DNA of 40,706 nt from Pseudomonadota bacterium (GCA_963205495.1 CAUJIN010000068.1:1-40706), one strand, 5' to 3'; numbered from the stretch's first letter, positions 8,836 through 17,717 are shown. A program made the numbers and translations. The notes: a model not told the origin generated them from the sequence alone.

Positions 8836-9939
8836 TTACCTGTCACGCGCTGGCTCGGCGTAGCCGACGATTTCCAGTCCGAACCCCGCCAGCGCCACCT
8901 GCCGGCGCGGCGTGCCGAGCACGCGCAGCCGGCGCGCGCCGAGGTCGGCCAGGATCTGCGCGCCCACGCCGTTGCGCCGCCACTGTGCCGGGCCGTCCGG
9001 CGTCGCGGCCGGTGCCTCGCCGCGCAGCCGCGACAGCAGGGTTTCCGGATCGGGCGCCGCGCTGAGCACGACCGCGATGCCGCAGGGTGCGGCCGCGATT
9101 TCCGCCAGCGCCTGCGACAGCGGGAGACCCAGGTCCTCGCGCTCGATGCGCAGCAGGTCGGTCAACCCGTTCTCCACGTGCACCCGCACCAGTGCCTCTT
9201 CCGCTGTGGCCGGCTCGCCGCGCACCAGGGCGAAGTGCAGCGCGCCGTCGATCCGGTCGCGGTAGGTCGTCAGGACGAAGCGGCCGGCGTCGGTCTCGAC
9301 CTCGCGCGCGTCCACGCGCTCGATGCCGCGCTCGGTGCGCAGCCGATACTGGATGAGGTCGGCGATGGTGCCGATCTTCAGCCCGTGCTCGCGCGCGAAC
9401 ACCTCCAGCTGCGGGCGCCGCGCCATGGTGCCGTCGGCGTTGAGGATTTCCACGATCACCCCGGCCGGCTCCAGCCCCGCCAGTCGCGCCAGATCGACCG
9501 CCGCTTCGGTGTGGCCGGCGCGGCGCAGCACGCCGCCGGGCTGGGCGATCAGCGGGAACACGTGGCCGGGCTGGTGCAGGTCCTCGGCGCGCGCATCGGG
9601 CCGCACGGCGGTCTGGATGGTGTGGGCGCGGTCGGCGGCGGAAATGCCGGTGGTGACGCCCTGCGCGGCCTCGATCGACACCGTGAACGCGGTGCGGAAC
9701 TGGCTGCGGTTGTCGCGCGCCATGAGCGACAGGCCCAGTCGCTCGCAGCGCTCGCGCGTCATCGGCAGGCACACCAGTCCGCGCCCGTGGGTGACCATGA
9801 AGTTGATGTCTTCCGGGCGCACGAGGCTGGCCGCCATCACCAGGTCGCCCTCGTTCTCGCGGTCCTCGTCGTCGACGATGACCACCATGCGCCCGGCGCG
9901 GAGGTCTTCGACCAGCTCGGGAATCGTCGCAAAGCTCAC
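8836..9939 (-). CDS. ribB: 3,4-dihydroxy-2-butanone 4-phosphate synthase with a degenerate GTP cyclohydrolase II domain
   Basis: A 367-aa protein starting at GTG 9939, which overlaps the ribE stop by 4 bp (GTGA). Residues about 1-205 are a complete Rib[16 protein letters not shown] (acidic loop and metal site), [39 protein letters not shown] and [14 protein letters not shown]. Residues about 210-367 align in outline with GTP cyclohydrolase II ([22 protein letters not shown], then [21 protein letters not shown]). However, the zinc-binding C-x2-G-D-x-x-x-x-x-x-C-x-C block is absent: [17 protein letters not shown] stands in its place. So RibB activity is expected and RibA activity is not. A separate ribA and ribD must lie elsewhere. 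Confidence 0.93.
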   Translation of the reverse strand: MSFATIPELVEDLRAGRMVVIVDDEDRENEGDLVMAASLVRPEDINFMVTHGRGLVCLPMTRERCERLGLSLMARDNRSQFRTAFTVSIEAAQGVTTGISAADRAHTIQTAVRPDARAEDLHQPGHVFPLIAQPGGVLRRAGHTEAAVDLARLAGLEPAGVIVEILNADGTMARRPQLEVFAREHGLKIGTIADLIQYRLRTERGIERVDAREVETDAGRFVLTTYRDRIDGALHFALVRGEPATAEEALVRVHVENGLTDLLRIEREDLGLPLSQALAEIAAAPCGIAVVLSAAPDPETLLSRLRGEAPAATPDGPAQWRRNGVGAQILADLGARRLRVLGTPRRQVALAGFGLEIVGYAEPARDR

Positions 9940-10538
9940 GGCGTCGCCTCCCCCGCGAACAGCCGCTCGGCGTAGCGCGCCATCAGGTCCACCTCGAGGT
10001 TCACCGCGTCGCCCACCTGGCGCTGCGCCAGCGTGGTGGCTTCCAGCGTGTGCGGGATCAGGTTGACCTCGAACTCGTCCTCGCACACCGCGTTCACGGT
10101 GAGGCTCACCCCGTCGATGCAGACCGAGCCCTTGCGAGCGAGGTAGCGCGCAAGCGTTGCGGGCACGCGAAAGCCGATGCGGCGCGAGCGCGCATCGGCT
10201 TCGATCGCCGTCACTTCGGCCAGCCCGTCCACGTGGCCCGTGACCAGATGCCCGCCGAGGCGATCGGCCAGGCGCAGCGCCTTTTCCAGATTCACCGCAT
10301 CGCCCACGACCGCATCGCCCAGCGTGGTGAGCCCGAGGGTTTCGTTGGAGACATCGGCAAGGAAGCCGTGCGCCGAAGGCTCCAGCGCGGTCAGGCACAC
10401 GCCGGACACGGCGATGCTGTCGCCGGGCGCCACGTCGGAAAGGTCGAGCGAACCTGCGTCGATGTGCAGCCGCACGTCGCCGCCGCGCGGCTCGATGCGC
10501 GCAATCTGGCCGATGGCCTGGATGATGCCGGTAAACAC
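9936..10538 (-). CDS. ribE: Riboflavin synthase, alpha subunit
   Basis: A 200-aa riboflavin synthase that dismutates two 6,7-dimethyl-8-ribityllumazine molecules. It has two lumazine-binding barrels in tandem: [10 protein letters not shown] at the start, [27 protein letters not shown] at the domain junction, and [13 protein letters not shown] in the second. The start codon is GTG at 10538, with GGAG eight bases upstream. It is the first gene of the operon and lies directly behind the FMN riboswitch and its terminator-like stem, so it is the gene most directly controlled by FMN. Confidence 0.97.
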   Translation of the reverse strand: MFTGIIQAIGQIARIEPRGGDVRLHIDAGSLDLSDVAPGDSIAVSGVCLTALEPSAHGFLADVSNETLGLTTLGDAVVGDAVNLEKALRLADRLGGHLVTGHVDGLAEVTAIEADARSRRIGFRVPATLARYLARKGSVCIDGVSLTVNAVCEDEFEVNLIPHTLEATTLAQRQVGDAVNLEVDLMARYAERLFAGEATP

Positions 10539-10564
10539 GGGTCGTTCTCCGCGGAAGAATGGCG

Positions 10565-10582
10565 AAAAACGCCCTCAAGGCG
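10565..10582 (-). terminator. Terminator-like stem of the FMN riboswitch expression platform
   Basis: On the minus strand CGCC-TTGAG-GGCG is followed by five T. Its 5' arm is also the 3' arm of an upstream stem, GGCGC-GGGCAT-GCGCC, so the two stems cannot both form. This is the layout expected for a riboswitch choosing between termination and read-through into ribE. It is seen in sequence; the regulatory direction is inferred. Confidence 0.5.
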
Positions 10583-10620
10583 CATGCCCGCGCCGCCCGA
10601 AGGCAACGCGTGCGGTCTTC

Positions 10621-10751
10621 TTTCCTCCGGACTGTGACCGTCGGCTCCGGCATCGGACCGGATCTGCTGACCTTGCGCTGCGCGCAAGCGCTCGCGGGCT
10701 CGTCGCCGTGCGACCTACCGCCGGTGGGGACTTCCACCCCGCCCTGAAGAC
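10621..10751 (-). ncRNA. FMN riboswitch (RFN element)
   Basis: The minus strand carries the conserved RFN blocks in order: TCTTCAGGGCGGGGTG, AGTCCCCACCGGCGGTA, AGCCCGCGAGCG, GGTCAGCAGATCCGGT, GATGCCGGAGCCGACGGTCA and CAGTCCGGA. They form the six-stem FMN aptamer. It precedes ribE and so should repress riboflavin synthesis genes when FMN is plentiful. A loop of GC-rich sequence (about 10680-10695) replaces the usual variable stem. Confidence 0.96.
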
Positions 10752-10955
10752 GCCCCGCAGGATGCGGGAACGGGGAATGATAGTGGAGACGGACACTTTC
10801 GGCCTGAATCCCGACCGTTCGACAGAAAAGCGTCACGGGGCCGGGGTATCATCGCCGCCGGTCGGACGACGGGGATCCCCGGCCACATGCGCCCGCCGCT
10901 GTGCGGGCAACGCCGGATCGCGGATGCGATCCTTGAACGGAAAACGGGGTACGGA
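10752..10955. other. Intergenic promoter region between the rib operon and the nuclease gene
   Basis: No gene is seen here. Two candidate -10 hexamers point in opposite directions. TATCAT on the minus strand (10777-10782) fits a start just upstream of the riboswitch; TATCAT on the plus strand (10847-10852) fits a promoter for the nuclease. Neither has a convincing -35. The leader of the nuclease message would be about 95 nt. Confidence 0.35.
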
Positions 10956-13502
10956 ATGAAAGCAACAGGATTGCGCGGCCTGCTGGCCGTGATGGTGATG
11001 GCTTCGCCGCTGGCGGCGATGGCGCAGCAGGCGGGCAGCGGCGCGGTGGCGCTGACCGGGCCGGGCGCGGGGGCAAGCGAGGATTTCGGCACGCTGGCGT
11101 CGGTGCAGGGCACGACTTCGTCGGTGCTGCCCACAGGTTGGTATTTCCTGGAAACGGGGAACAGCAACGCCAACAACACCTATCTGGTCGACGACGGCGA
11201 GTCCATGTCGGGCAACACCTTCAGCTACGGCAGCGTGGGCTCAGGCGAACGCGCCCTGGGCGCCCTCGCGTCAGGCAGCGTCGTCGCAACGCTGGGCGCG
11301 CAGCTGCGCAACGACAGCGGCGCCACGGTCAGCGAACTGGCCATCAGCTTCTTCGTGGAACAGTGGCGATTGGGCGCCATCGGCGGGTCCGACACGCTGA
11401 GCTTTGCCTACAGCACCGATGCCACGGCGCTCAACAACGGCACCTGGACGCCCCTGCCGGCGCTGGATGCGGTCGCCCCCGTCACCACGGGCACCGCCAG
11501 CCAGAAACTCGACGGAAACCTCCCGGCCAACCGCACGCAGGTTTCCGGCACGCTGACCGGTCTGAACCTCGCACCCGACGCGACGCTGTGGATCCGCTGG
11601 GCCGACGCCAACGACTTGGGTTCAGACGACGGTCTGGCCATCGACGATCTCGTCTTCGGCACCCCGGTCGACGTACCGCCGATCCTGGTTTCGAGCTACC
11701 CGATCCACAACGCCACCGATTTCCCGGCCAACGCCGCGCTCACCCTCACCTTCTCCGAACCGGTGGTCGTGAGCGGCACCTGGTTCGAGATCCAGTGCGC
11801 CAGCTCGGGCTACCGCAATCCGTCCAACGTGCTGGTCAGCGGCGGACCGACGCAATATTTCCTCACCCCGGCCACGGCCTTCACCGTGGGCGAAAGCTGC
11901 GACCTGACCCTCGACACCGACTTCATCGTCGACCAGGGCGCCAACGCCTACCCGCTGACCGATCCGGGCACGATCCACTTCACCACCGTCGCGCCGCCGC
12001 CCAACGTGCTGCCGAGCGTGACGAGCACGGTGCCCTCGCAGAACGCCACCAATTTCCCCTCGGCGGGCGACCTCAAGGTGACCTTCAGCGAACCGGTCAC
12101 GGCCGCAAGCGGCGCCTTCAGCCTCGCCTGCGACGCCTCCACCGGCATCGCGCTTTCGCCTTCCAGCAGCGACGGCGGGGTGAACTTCACCATCGGCACC
12201 GGCACCGCCCTGGTCGCAGGGGACAGCTGCCACTTCACCATCCACGCCGCCTCGATCACCGACGTGGACGGCGGCGCGATGCAGGCGGATTTCACGGTGG
12301 ATTTCACCGTGATGAATACCGCCAACACCTCGGCCTACTACCAGAACGTCAACCTGGCCTCGCCGCAGATGCTGCGCTGCTCGCTGCACGAAACCATCAA
12401 GGGACACACCAAGTACCCGTACAGCGGCTCGGGCACCAACTCCTGGTCGATCCTGGAAATCGCGCAGGAAGACCCGGCCAATCCGAACCGCATCATCGAC
12501 GTGTACCGCAATCGTTCCTACGCCAAGGGCAGCGACCGCGCCGGCACCGGCGGCGGCATCACCTACAACCGCGAGCACACCTGGCCCAACTCGCTGGGTT
12601 TTGCCAACAGCAACCTCGCCGCCTACACCGACACCCACATGCTGTGGCTCTCCGACACCCAGCAGAATGCCGATCGCGGCAACAAGCCCTATGCCAACTG
12701 CCCGGCATCCAGCGGCTGCTCGGAACTTCCCACCGAGGTGAACGGCGGCGTGGGCGGCCAGGGCCAGTCGAACTGGGTCAAGACGCCGGACGGCAACAGC
12801 GGCTCGTTCGAAACGTGGAACCACCGCAAGGGCGAAATGGCGCGCGCCATGTTCTACATGGCGATCCGCTACGAGGGCATCGCCTCCGAGGACGGCCACG
12901 ACGGCGACACGCCGGACCTGGAGCTGACCGACACCCGCAGCCTGATCGTGCTCACTTCCAACACCGCTGCCAAGGCCTACATGGGCCTGTTGACCGACCT
13001 GCTGGCCTGGCACGCGGGCGATGCGCCGGACGCCGAGGAGGTCACCCGCAACGGCGTGATCCAGAGCTTCCAGAACAACCGCAACCCCTTCGTGGACCAC
13101 CCCGAGTGGGTGTCGCCGGCGCTGTTCCAATCCACCCAGCCGGCCACCTGCGTGCTCAACCTCAACGCCCCGGCCGCCAATGACGACAGCTACGCCGTGG
13201 CGCAGGGTGGAACGCTCACCGTTGCGGCCGCCAGCGGCGTGCTGTTCAACGACAGCGATGCGGAAGGCGCGCCGATTTCGGCACAGGACGCCTCGGCCGT
13301 CGGCCACGGAACCCTCGCCCTGGCCGCCAACGGCGGCTTCACCTACACCCCGCAGGCCAGCTACTGCGGCTCCGACAGCTTCACCTACCGCACCTCCGAC
13401 GGCACCCGCCTGTCGGCGCCGGCCACGGTGACGATCGCGGTGGGAAGCAACTGCGGCACGCCGCTGGGCGATCCCATCTTCAAGGATGGTTTCGAGGACT
13501 GA
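10956..13502 (+). CDS. Secreted endonuclease I (EndA)-family nuclease with Ig-like domains and DGFED tail
   Basis: An 848-aa secreted protein. A signal peptide (residues 1-23, ending AMA-QQ) leads to a beta-rich region (about 25-230). Two SbsA-type Ig-like (Big_5) domains follow, each with 'P-x-N-A-T-x-F-P ... T-F-S-E-P-V' (about 235-345 and 350-455). The EndA-type nuclease domain (about 460-735) contains ITYNREHTWPNSLG, with His541 the likely metal-activating base, plus LWLSDTQQNADRGNKPY and WNHRKGEMARAMFYMAIRY. A cadherin/VCBS-like domain (DDSYAVAQGGTLTV, GVLFNDSDAEG) precedes the tail GDPIFKDGFED. Members degrade DNA and RNA outside the cell, for nutrient use or to clear extracellular DNA. 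It stands alone and ends in a strong terminator. Confidence 0.92.
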   Translation: MKATGLRGLLAVMVMASPLAAMAQQAGSGAVALTGPGAGASEDFGTLASVQGTTSSVLPTGWYFLETGNSNANNTYLVDDGESMSGNTFSYGSVGSGERALGALASGSVVATLGAQLRNDSGATVSELAISFFVEQWRLGAIGGSDTLSFAYSTDATALNNGTWTPLPALDAVAPVTTGTASQKLDGNLPANRTQVSGTLTGLNLAPDATLWIRWADANDLGSDDGLAIDDLVFGTPVDVPPILVSSYPIHNATDFPANAALTLTFSEPVVVSGTWFEIQCASSGYRNPSNVLVSGGPTQYFLTPATAFTVGESCDLTLDTDFIVDQGANAYPLTDPGTIHFTTVAPPPNVLPSVTSTVPSQNATNFPSAGDLKVTFSEPVTAASGAFSLACDASTGIALSPSSSDGGVNFTIGTGTALVAGDSCHFTIHAASITDVDGGAMQADFTVDFTVMNTANTSAYYQNVNLASPQMLRCSLHETIKGHTKYPYSGSGTNSWSILEIAQEDPANPNRIIDVYRNRSYAKGSDRAGTGGGITYNREHTWPNSLGFANSNLAAYTDTHMLWLSDTQQNADRGNKPYANCPASSGCSELPTEVNGGVGGQGQSNWVKTPDGNSGSFETWNHRKGEMARAMFYMAIRYEGIASEDGHDGDTPDLELTDTRSLIVLTSNTAAKAYMGLLTDLLAWHAGDAPDAEEVTRNGVIQSFQNNRNPFVDHPEWVSPALFQSTQPATCVLNLNAPAANDDSYAVAQGGTLTVAAASGVLFNDSDAEGAPISAQDASAVGHGTLALAANGGFTYTPQASYCGSDSFTYRTSDGTRLSAPATVTIAVGSNCGTPLGDPIFKDGFED

Positions 13503-13521
13503 CCCTTCCGCAGCAAACCCG

Positions 13522-13555
13522 ACGGGCCCGGAGAAATCCGGGCCCGTTTCGTTTT
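13522..13555 (+). terminator. Rho-independent terminator after the nuclease gene
   Basis: A perfect 11-bp stem, ACGGGCCCGGA / TCCGGGCCCGT, closed by a GAAA tetraloop and followed by TTTCGTTTT. It starts 20 bp past the nuclease stop codon. Confidence 0.93.
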
Positions 13556-13622
13556 CAACCCCGTTTTCCCGCCCTTTCCGTTGCATGATGCTCCCGCGCA
13601 TCCCGCACCGAGGAGAGCACCG

Positions 13623-16600
13623 ATGAAACGCCTTTTCGCCCTGCTGTTCTGCCTGACCCTGCTCTGGACCGCCACCGTCGCGGCACAGCAGCCACCGCAG
13701 GTCTGGATTCCACCCGAACCGGGCAACCACCCCATCGTGCTGGAGGACGTGTCGATCTCGGTGCGGATGCACGGCTTCCTCGCCCGCACCCGCATCGACC
13801 TGCGCTTCCACAACCCCAACGCGCGGGTGCTGGAGGGCGAGTTCGTGTTTCCACTCGGCCCCGGCCAGACGATCTCGGGCTATGCGCTGGAAGTCAACGG
13901 CCAGATGCGCGAAGGCGTGGTGGTGCCGAAGGAAACCGCGCGCGTGGCCTTCGAGGAAACCTCGCGCCAGCGCATCGACCCGGGGCTGGTCGAACTGACC
14001 CGCGGCAACGTGTTCCGCACCCGGCTCTATCCGATCCCGGCAAACGGCGACAAGCGCATCGCGCTGGAGTTCGAGCAGGTAATGGACGACGCCGGCGACC
14101 ACTGGCGCTACCTCCTGCCGCTGCAGTTCCGCACGCCGGTGAAGAAGTTTTCCGTGGTGGCCGAAGCGCCGATGGAATCGGCCGCACCGCCGATCGCCTC
14201 CGATTCGCCCGACGCGGGCCTGCGCTTCGAACAGGCCGCCACGCTCTGGCGCGCCGAACTCGTGCGCGAGAACGTCACCCCGCAGCGCGAGCTGAGCTTC
14301 CGCGTGCCCAAGCAGCCCGGGGAAAGCGCGGTGCTGGAAGCGCCCGACGCGCTGGAGCCGGTCGAACGCGCGGTGCTGGCGCGCATCGACACCGGCCGGC
14401 CCGAAAACCTCGTCTCCCCGCCCGCGCCCCGACGCGTGGCGATCTTCTACGACGCCTCGGGCAGCGCGCGCGACCGCGATCTTTCGCGCGAGCGCGCCGC
14501 GCTGGAAGCCTGGCTCGGCAAGCTGGATGCCACCGACGTCACCCTGATCCCCTTCCGCGACGCGGCCGACGCGGCGCAGCGATTCACGGTGCGCAAGGGT
14601 GATGCCGGCGCCCTCCTCGCCGCCATCGACGCGCTGGCGCTGGACGGCGCCAGCAACTACGGCGCGATCGACTTCGCAGCCGCCGGCAAGCCGGACCTGG
14701 CCCTGGTGATCGGCGACGGGCTGGACACCTTCGGCCCGGGGCACACGGATTTCTCCCGCGCGCCGGCGCGCCTGTTCGTCCTGCACGCCGCGCAGCGCGC
14801 CGACCACGCACGCCTGGCAAGCATCGCCGAGCGCGGCGGTCGCGTCCTCGACCTCACCCGCATGAGCGCAGCGCAGGCCGCCGCCGCGCTCGGCGCACCG
14901 AGCTGGCGCCTGCTGGAAACCCGCACCAGCGGACAGTGCGCGGACCTCTCCCCGACCGCGCCTCAGCCGGTCGAGCGCGTGCTGACCCTTGCCGCGCGCT
15001 GCACCGGCAAGGCCACCATCACCCTGGTTTTCGGCGACGACGCCGGCCACCGCATCGAACGCCGCGTCGCGGCAGGCGAACGCGCGCCCGTCACCGGCGC
15101 GCTGGTCGAGAGCCTCTGGCGCGCCGTGGCCGGCGCGCGCATCGCGCGGATGCAGGCCGAGCCCGAACCCGACGTCGAGGCCATCACCCGCCTCGCGGTA
15201 CGGCACGGCGTGGTCACCGCACACACCTCGCTGCTGGTGCTCGACCGCATCGAGGACTACGTGCGCTACGGCGTGGCGCCGAAGGAAGCCGAACTGCGCG
15301 CGCAGTACGAAGCGCTGCGCACCGTCCAGCCCAAGCCGAACGAGGATGCCGCCCGGCAAACGCGGCTGGCGGACCTGACGCGGCGCTGGCACGAATTCCA
15401 CTACTGGCATGCCCAGCGCCACGCCTGGCTGGAAACCCTGCTCGTGCCTGCCGTCGAGTCCGAATCCATCGCCTGGCAGCACGTCAGCGCGTCGGCCGAA
15501 CTTTCGGAAACAGCCCTGGACGACATCCGCGGTGAGCTTGCGAAAATCCTCGCGCAAAGCCGAACCTTGGCCGAAGGATGGCCGATGGCCGGCACCGTGG
15601 CCGCGACGCGCGCGGCGTGGGAGCGGGAAGCCACCGCGCAGATGCTGCGGGTGGACGCGCTGCGCCAGCGCCGCATGGACCTGCCGCGCGGCGGCGCGCC
15701 GGAAATCAGCGCAGAGGCCGCCATTCCCGCGCCGGCTCCGCCGCCCGGCGCGCCGCCCGTCGCCGCAGCGCCGGTCGCTCCGGCGGACGCACGCCTGCAG
15801 ATCGCGCAGTCCGCCTCGGATACCGCGCTCGAAAGCGTCGTGGTCAGCGGATCGCGCAGGGCGGAAGGCACCGAGCCCGCTCCCGAATCGAACGGGATTC
15901 GCGCCAAAGCCGCGCTGCGCGCCAGCGTCGAGCTGACCGGCTGGAACCCCGACACGCCCTACCTCAAGGCGCTGCGCAAGTCCAAGGACGCCTACGCCAC
16001 CTATCTCGAACTACGCGCCGAACACGCCAGCTCGCCGTCCTTCTTCCTAGATGTGGCCGACTACCTGCGCGAGGAAGCCAGGCAGCCGGCGCTGGCGCTG
16101 CGGGTGCTGTCGAACCTGGCCGAGGTGGGCGACGAGAACACCGCGCTGCTGCGCGTTTTGGGCTACCGCCTGTCGCAGTGGGATCGCCACGATTTGGCCA
16201 TCCGCCCCTTCGAGGACGCCCTCGCCCAGCGTCCGGAAGAGCCGCAGAGCCACCGCGACCTCGCCCTGGCGCTGTCGCGCATGGACAAGCCCGACACCGC
16301 GCGCGCCGCGGCGCTTTTGTGGAAGGTGGCCACGGGAACCTGGTCGCCGCGCTTCCCGGACATCGACCTGATCGCGCTGCACGAGCTCACCGCCCTGCTC
16401 GCCGCGCATCCGGGCACGGACATTTCCGCGCTGGGCATCCCGCCCGAACTGCGGGTGCCGGTGAATGTCGGCCTGCGCGTGGTGCTGGGCTGGGATGCGG
16501 ACAACACCGACATCGACCTGTGGGTGATCGATCCGGCCGGCGAGAAGGTCTACTACTCCCAGCCTCGCAGCAAGAGCGGCGGCCACATCAGCCGCGACTT

Positions 16601-16832
16601 CACCGGCGGCTACGGCCCGGAAGTCTTCACCATCGCCCGCCCGCTGCCCGGCACCTACCGCGTGCTGACCCACTACTACGGCGATCGCAGCCAGTCGATC
16701 ACCGGCCCGGTATCGGTGCAGCTGGAATTCCAGACCGCCTTCGGCAGCGCCGAACCTGCGCGCGTTGCCACCACGCGACGGCTGGAAAGCGCGCGCGACC
16801 AGATCGAAGTGGGGAGCTTCCGGGTGCGATGA
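13623..16832 (+). CDS. Large exported VIT / VWA / TPR / DUF2135 protein
   Basis: A 1069-aa protein with a signal peptide (MKRLFALLFCLTLLW...VAAQQ). Residues about 25-150 are a VIT domain (FHNPNARVLEGEFVFPLGPG, GQMREGVVVPKETARVAFEE). Residues about 275-420 are a VWA-like domain with a MIDAS-type DASGS in VAIFYDASGSARD. A helical stretch follows. An Ala/Pro-rich linker (about 700-745) contains ALESVVVSGSRRAEG, which looks like the plug start of TonB-dependent receptors. Residues about 770-930 are TPR-like, and the C-terminus is a DUF2135 beta domain (GWDADNTDIDLWVIDPAGEK, YGPEVFTIARPLPGTY). Such proteins are envelope-located adhesion or scaffold proteins of unknown precise role. It is a single gene; the start is supported by GGAGAG upstream. 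Confidence 0.85.
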   Translation: MKRLFALLFCLTLLWTATVAAQQPPQVWIPPEPGNHPIVLEDVSISVRMHGFLARTRIDLRFHNPNARVLEGEFVFPLGPGQTISGYALEVNGQMREGVVVPKETARVAFEETSRQRIDPGLVELTRGNVFRTRLYPIPANGDKRIALEFEQVMDDAGDHWRYLLPLQFRTPVKKFSVVAEAPMESAAPPIASDSPDAGLRFEQAATLWRAELVRENVTPQRELSFRVPKQPGESAVLEAPDALEPVERAVLARIDTGRPENLVSPPAPRRVAIFYDASGSARDRDLSRERAALEAWLGKLDATDVTLIPFRDAADAAQRFTVRKGDAGALLAAIDALALDGASNYGAIDFAAAGKPDLALVIGDGLDTFGPGHTDFSRAPARLFVLHAAQRADHARLASIAERGGRVLDLTRMSAAQAAAALGAPSWRLLETRTSGQCADLSPTAPQPVERVLTLAARCTGKATITLVFGDDAGHRIERRVAAGERAPVTGALVESLWRAVAGARIARMQAEPEPDVEAITRLAVRHGVVTAHTSLLVLDRIEDYVRYGVAPKEAELRAQYEALRTVQPKPNEDAARQTRLADLTRRWHEFHYWHAQRHAWLETLLVPAVESESIAWQHVSASAELSETALDDIRGELAKILAQSRTLAEGWPMAGTVAATRAAWEREATAQMLRVDALRQRRMDLPRGGAPEISAEAAIPAPAPPPGAPPVAAAPVAPADARLQIAQSASDTALESVVVSGSRRAEGTEPAPESNGIRAKAALRASVELTGWNPDTPYLKALRKSKDAYATYLELRAEHASSPSFFLDVADYLREEARQPALALRVLSNLAEVGDENTALLRVLGYRLSQWDRHDLAIRPFEDALAQRPEEPQSHRDLALALSRMDKPDTARAAALLWKVATGTWSPRFPDIDLIALHELTALLAAHPGTDISALGIPPELRVPVNVGLRVVLGWDADNTDIDLWVIDPAGEKVYYSQPRSKSGGHISRDFTGGYGPEVFTIARPLPGTYRVLTHYYGDRSQSITGPVSVQLEFQTAFGSAEPARVATTRRLESARDQIEVGSFRVR

Positions 16833-16965
16833 GGGCATATCATGCCCGCGCAAACCGGCAATGCGCCGGCTCTGCGGTCACGTATTGCTGGCAGGAGTGT
16901 CCATTCTCCCGACGTGGCCACTGTGAATTTCCACTGCTCCCGCCCCCTGCGCTCTCAGTGCTTAT

Positions 16966-16987
16966 ACCCGCCTTCCGAAAGGCGGGT
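16966..16987. repeat. Hairpin in the cold-shock-gene upstream region
   Basis: A perfect 9-bp inverted repeat, ACCCGCCTT-CCGA-AAGGCGGGT, 50 bp before the cold-shock-domain gene, without a T-run on either side. It could be a 5'-UTR structure or a REP-like element. The rest of the gap (16833-17037) shows only a short GGGCAT-ATC-ATGCCC stem just after the preceding stop. Confidence 0.5.
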
Positions 16988-17037
16988 CGGGCAAGTCAGA
17001 CTGCCGCACCTGATCGCACTCTTCGCAAGGCACCAAA

Positions 17038-17667
17038 ATGCTCCCACGCTCAACCGGAACCCTAACTCGTTGGATCGATGAGCGCGGCTTCGGCTTCATC
17101 ACCCCCAATGCCGGAAGCGAAGAGGTATTCGTCCATCTCTACGCCTTTCCGCGCGGCACGCGCCCGGAAGTCGGAATGACGCTTTCCTACGAGCTGGAAA
17201 CGACCCCGGACGGACGCAAGCGCGCGGTTCGGGTGCGCGTGGCGGGGCAGATGGAACTCGAGCCCCGGGAGAGAACGCGGCGCGTCCCGCGCCCCCGCGC
17301 CGCGCAGGCTTCCGGGCGCCTCGCCGACGCGCGCCGCCCGCAATCACGCCGCCCGCCGCGCTCGTATTCGGGTCGATTCCTGGCGCTGGTGCTCGCTGGC
17401 GCGGCCGCAGCCAGCGGATGGATATGGCAGAAGACCCAAGTACCCGATTCCGCGGGCAACCGCGCCCCCTCGGCGTCAACTCCAGAATCAGGCACCACGC
17501 CAGCGCGGATCGCCCCCGAATCCAGGCACTTCCAGTGCGACGGGCGCATCTACTGCAGCCAGATGACCTCCTGCGCCGAGGCCAAGTTCTTCCTCAGGAA
17601 CTGCCCGGGAACGAAGATGGACGGCAACCACGACGGCACCCCCTGCGAGAGCCAGTGGTGCGGTTGA
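17038..17667 (+). CDS. Cold-shock domain / transmembrane / Excalibur fusion protein
   Basis: A 209-aa protein in three parts. Residues 1-68 are a cold-shock domain (GTLTRWIDERGFGFITPN, EEVFVHLYAF) with the RNP1- and RNP2-like motifs that bind single-stranded nucleic acid. Then come a basic Arg/Pro-rich linker (about 72-108) and one membrane segment (FLALVLAGAAAASGWIW, about 112-130). Residues about 165-209 are an Excalibur domain with six cysteines and a calcium-loop-like MDGNHDGTPCESQWC. By topology the cold-shock domain should be cytoplasmic and the Excalibur domain periplasmic. Similar fusions occur in other gammaproteobacteria; their function is not known. Calcium binding is inferred from the family. 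Confidence 0.88.
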   Translation: MLPRSTGTLTRWIDERGFGFITPNAGSEEVFVHLYAFPRGTRPEVGMTLSYELETTPDGRKRAVRVRVAGQMELEPRERTRRVPRPRAAQASGRLADARRPQSRRPPRSYSGRFLALVLAGAAAASGWIWQKTQVPDSAGNRAPSASTPESGTTPARIAPESRHFQCDGRIYCSQMTSCAEAKFFLRNCPGTKMDGNHDGTPCESQWCG

Positions 17668-17690
17668 ATCCCCGATGCGGCTCCCCCCAC

Positions 17691-17717
17691 GGCGGAATCG
17701 CCTTTTGCGGTTCCGCC
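17691..17717. terminator. Imperfect hairpin between convergent genes
   Basis: GGCGGAA and TTCCGCC arms pair around an inner CGC-CTTTT-GCG stem, 23 bp after the cold-shock/Excalibur stop. It may end that transcript or belong to the REP-like cluster that follows. Confidence 0.4.

Noticed and set aside
11622..15557. A 1311-codon open frame on the minus strand across the nuclease and VIT genes
   Set aside because: It is antisense to two well-supported genes, His/Arg/Gly/Val-rich with no domain, and crosses an obvious plus-strand terminator. Long antisense frames are expected at this GC content.
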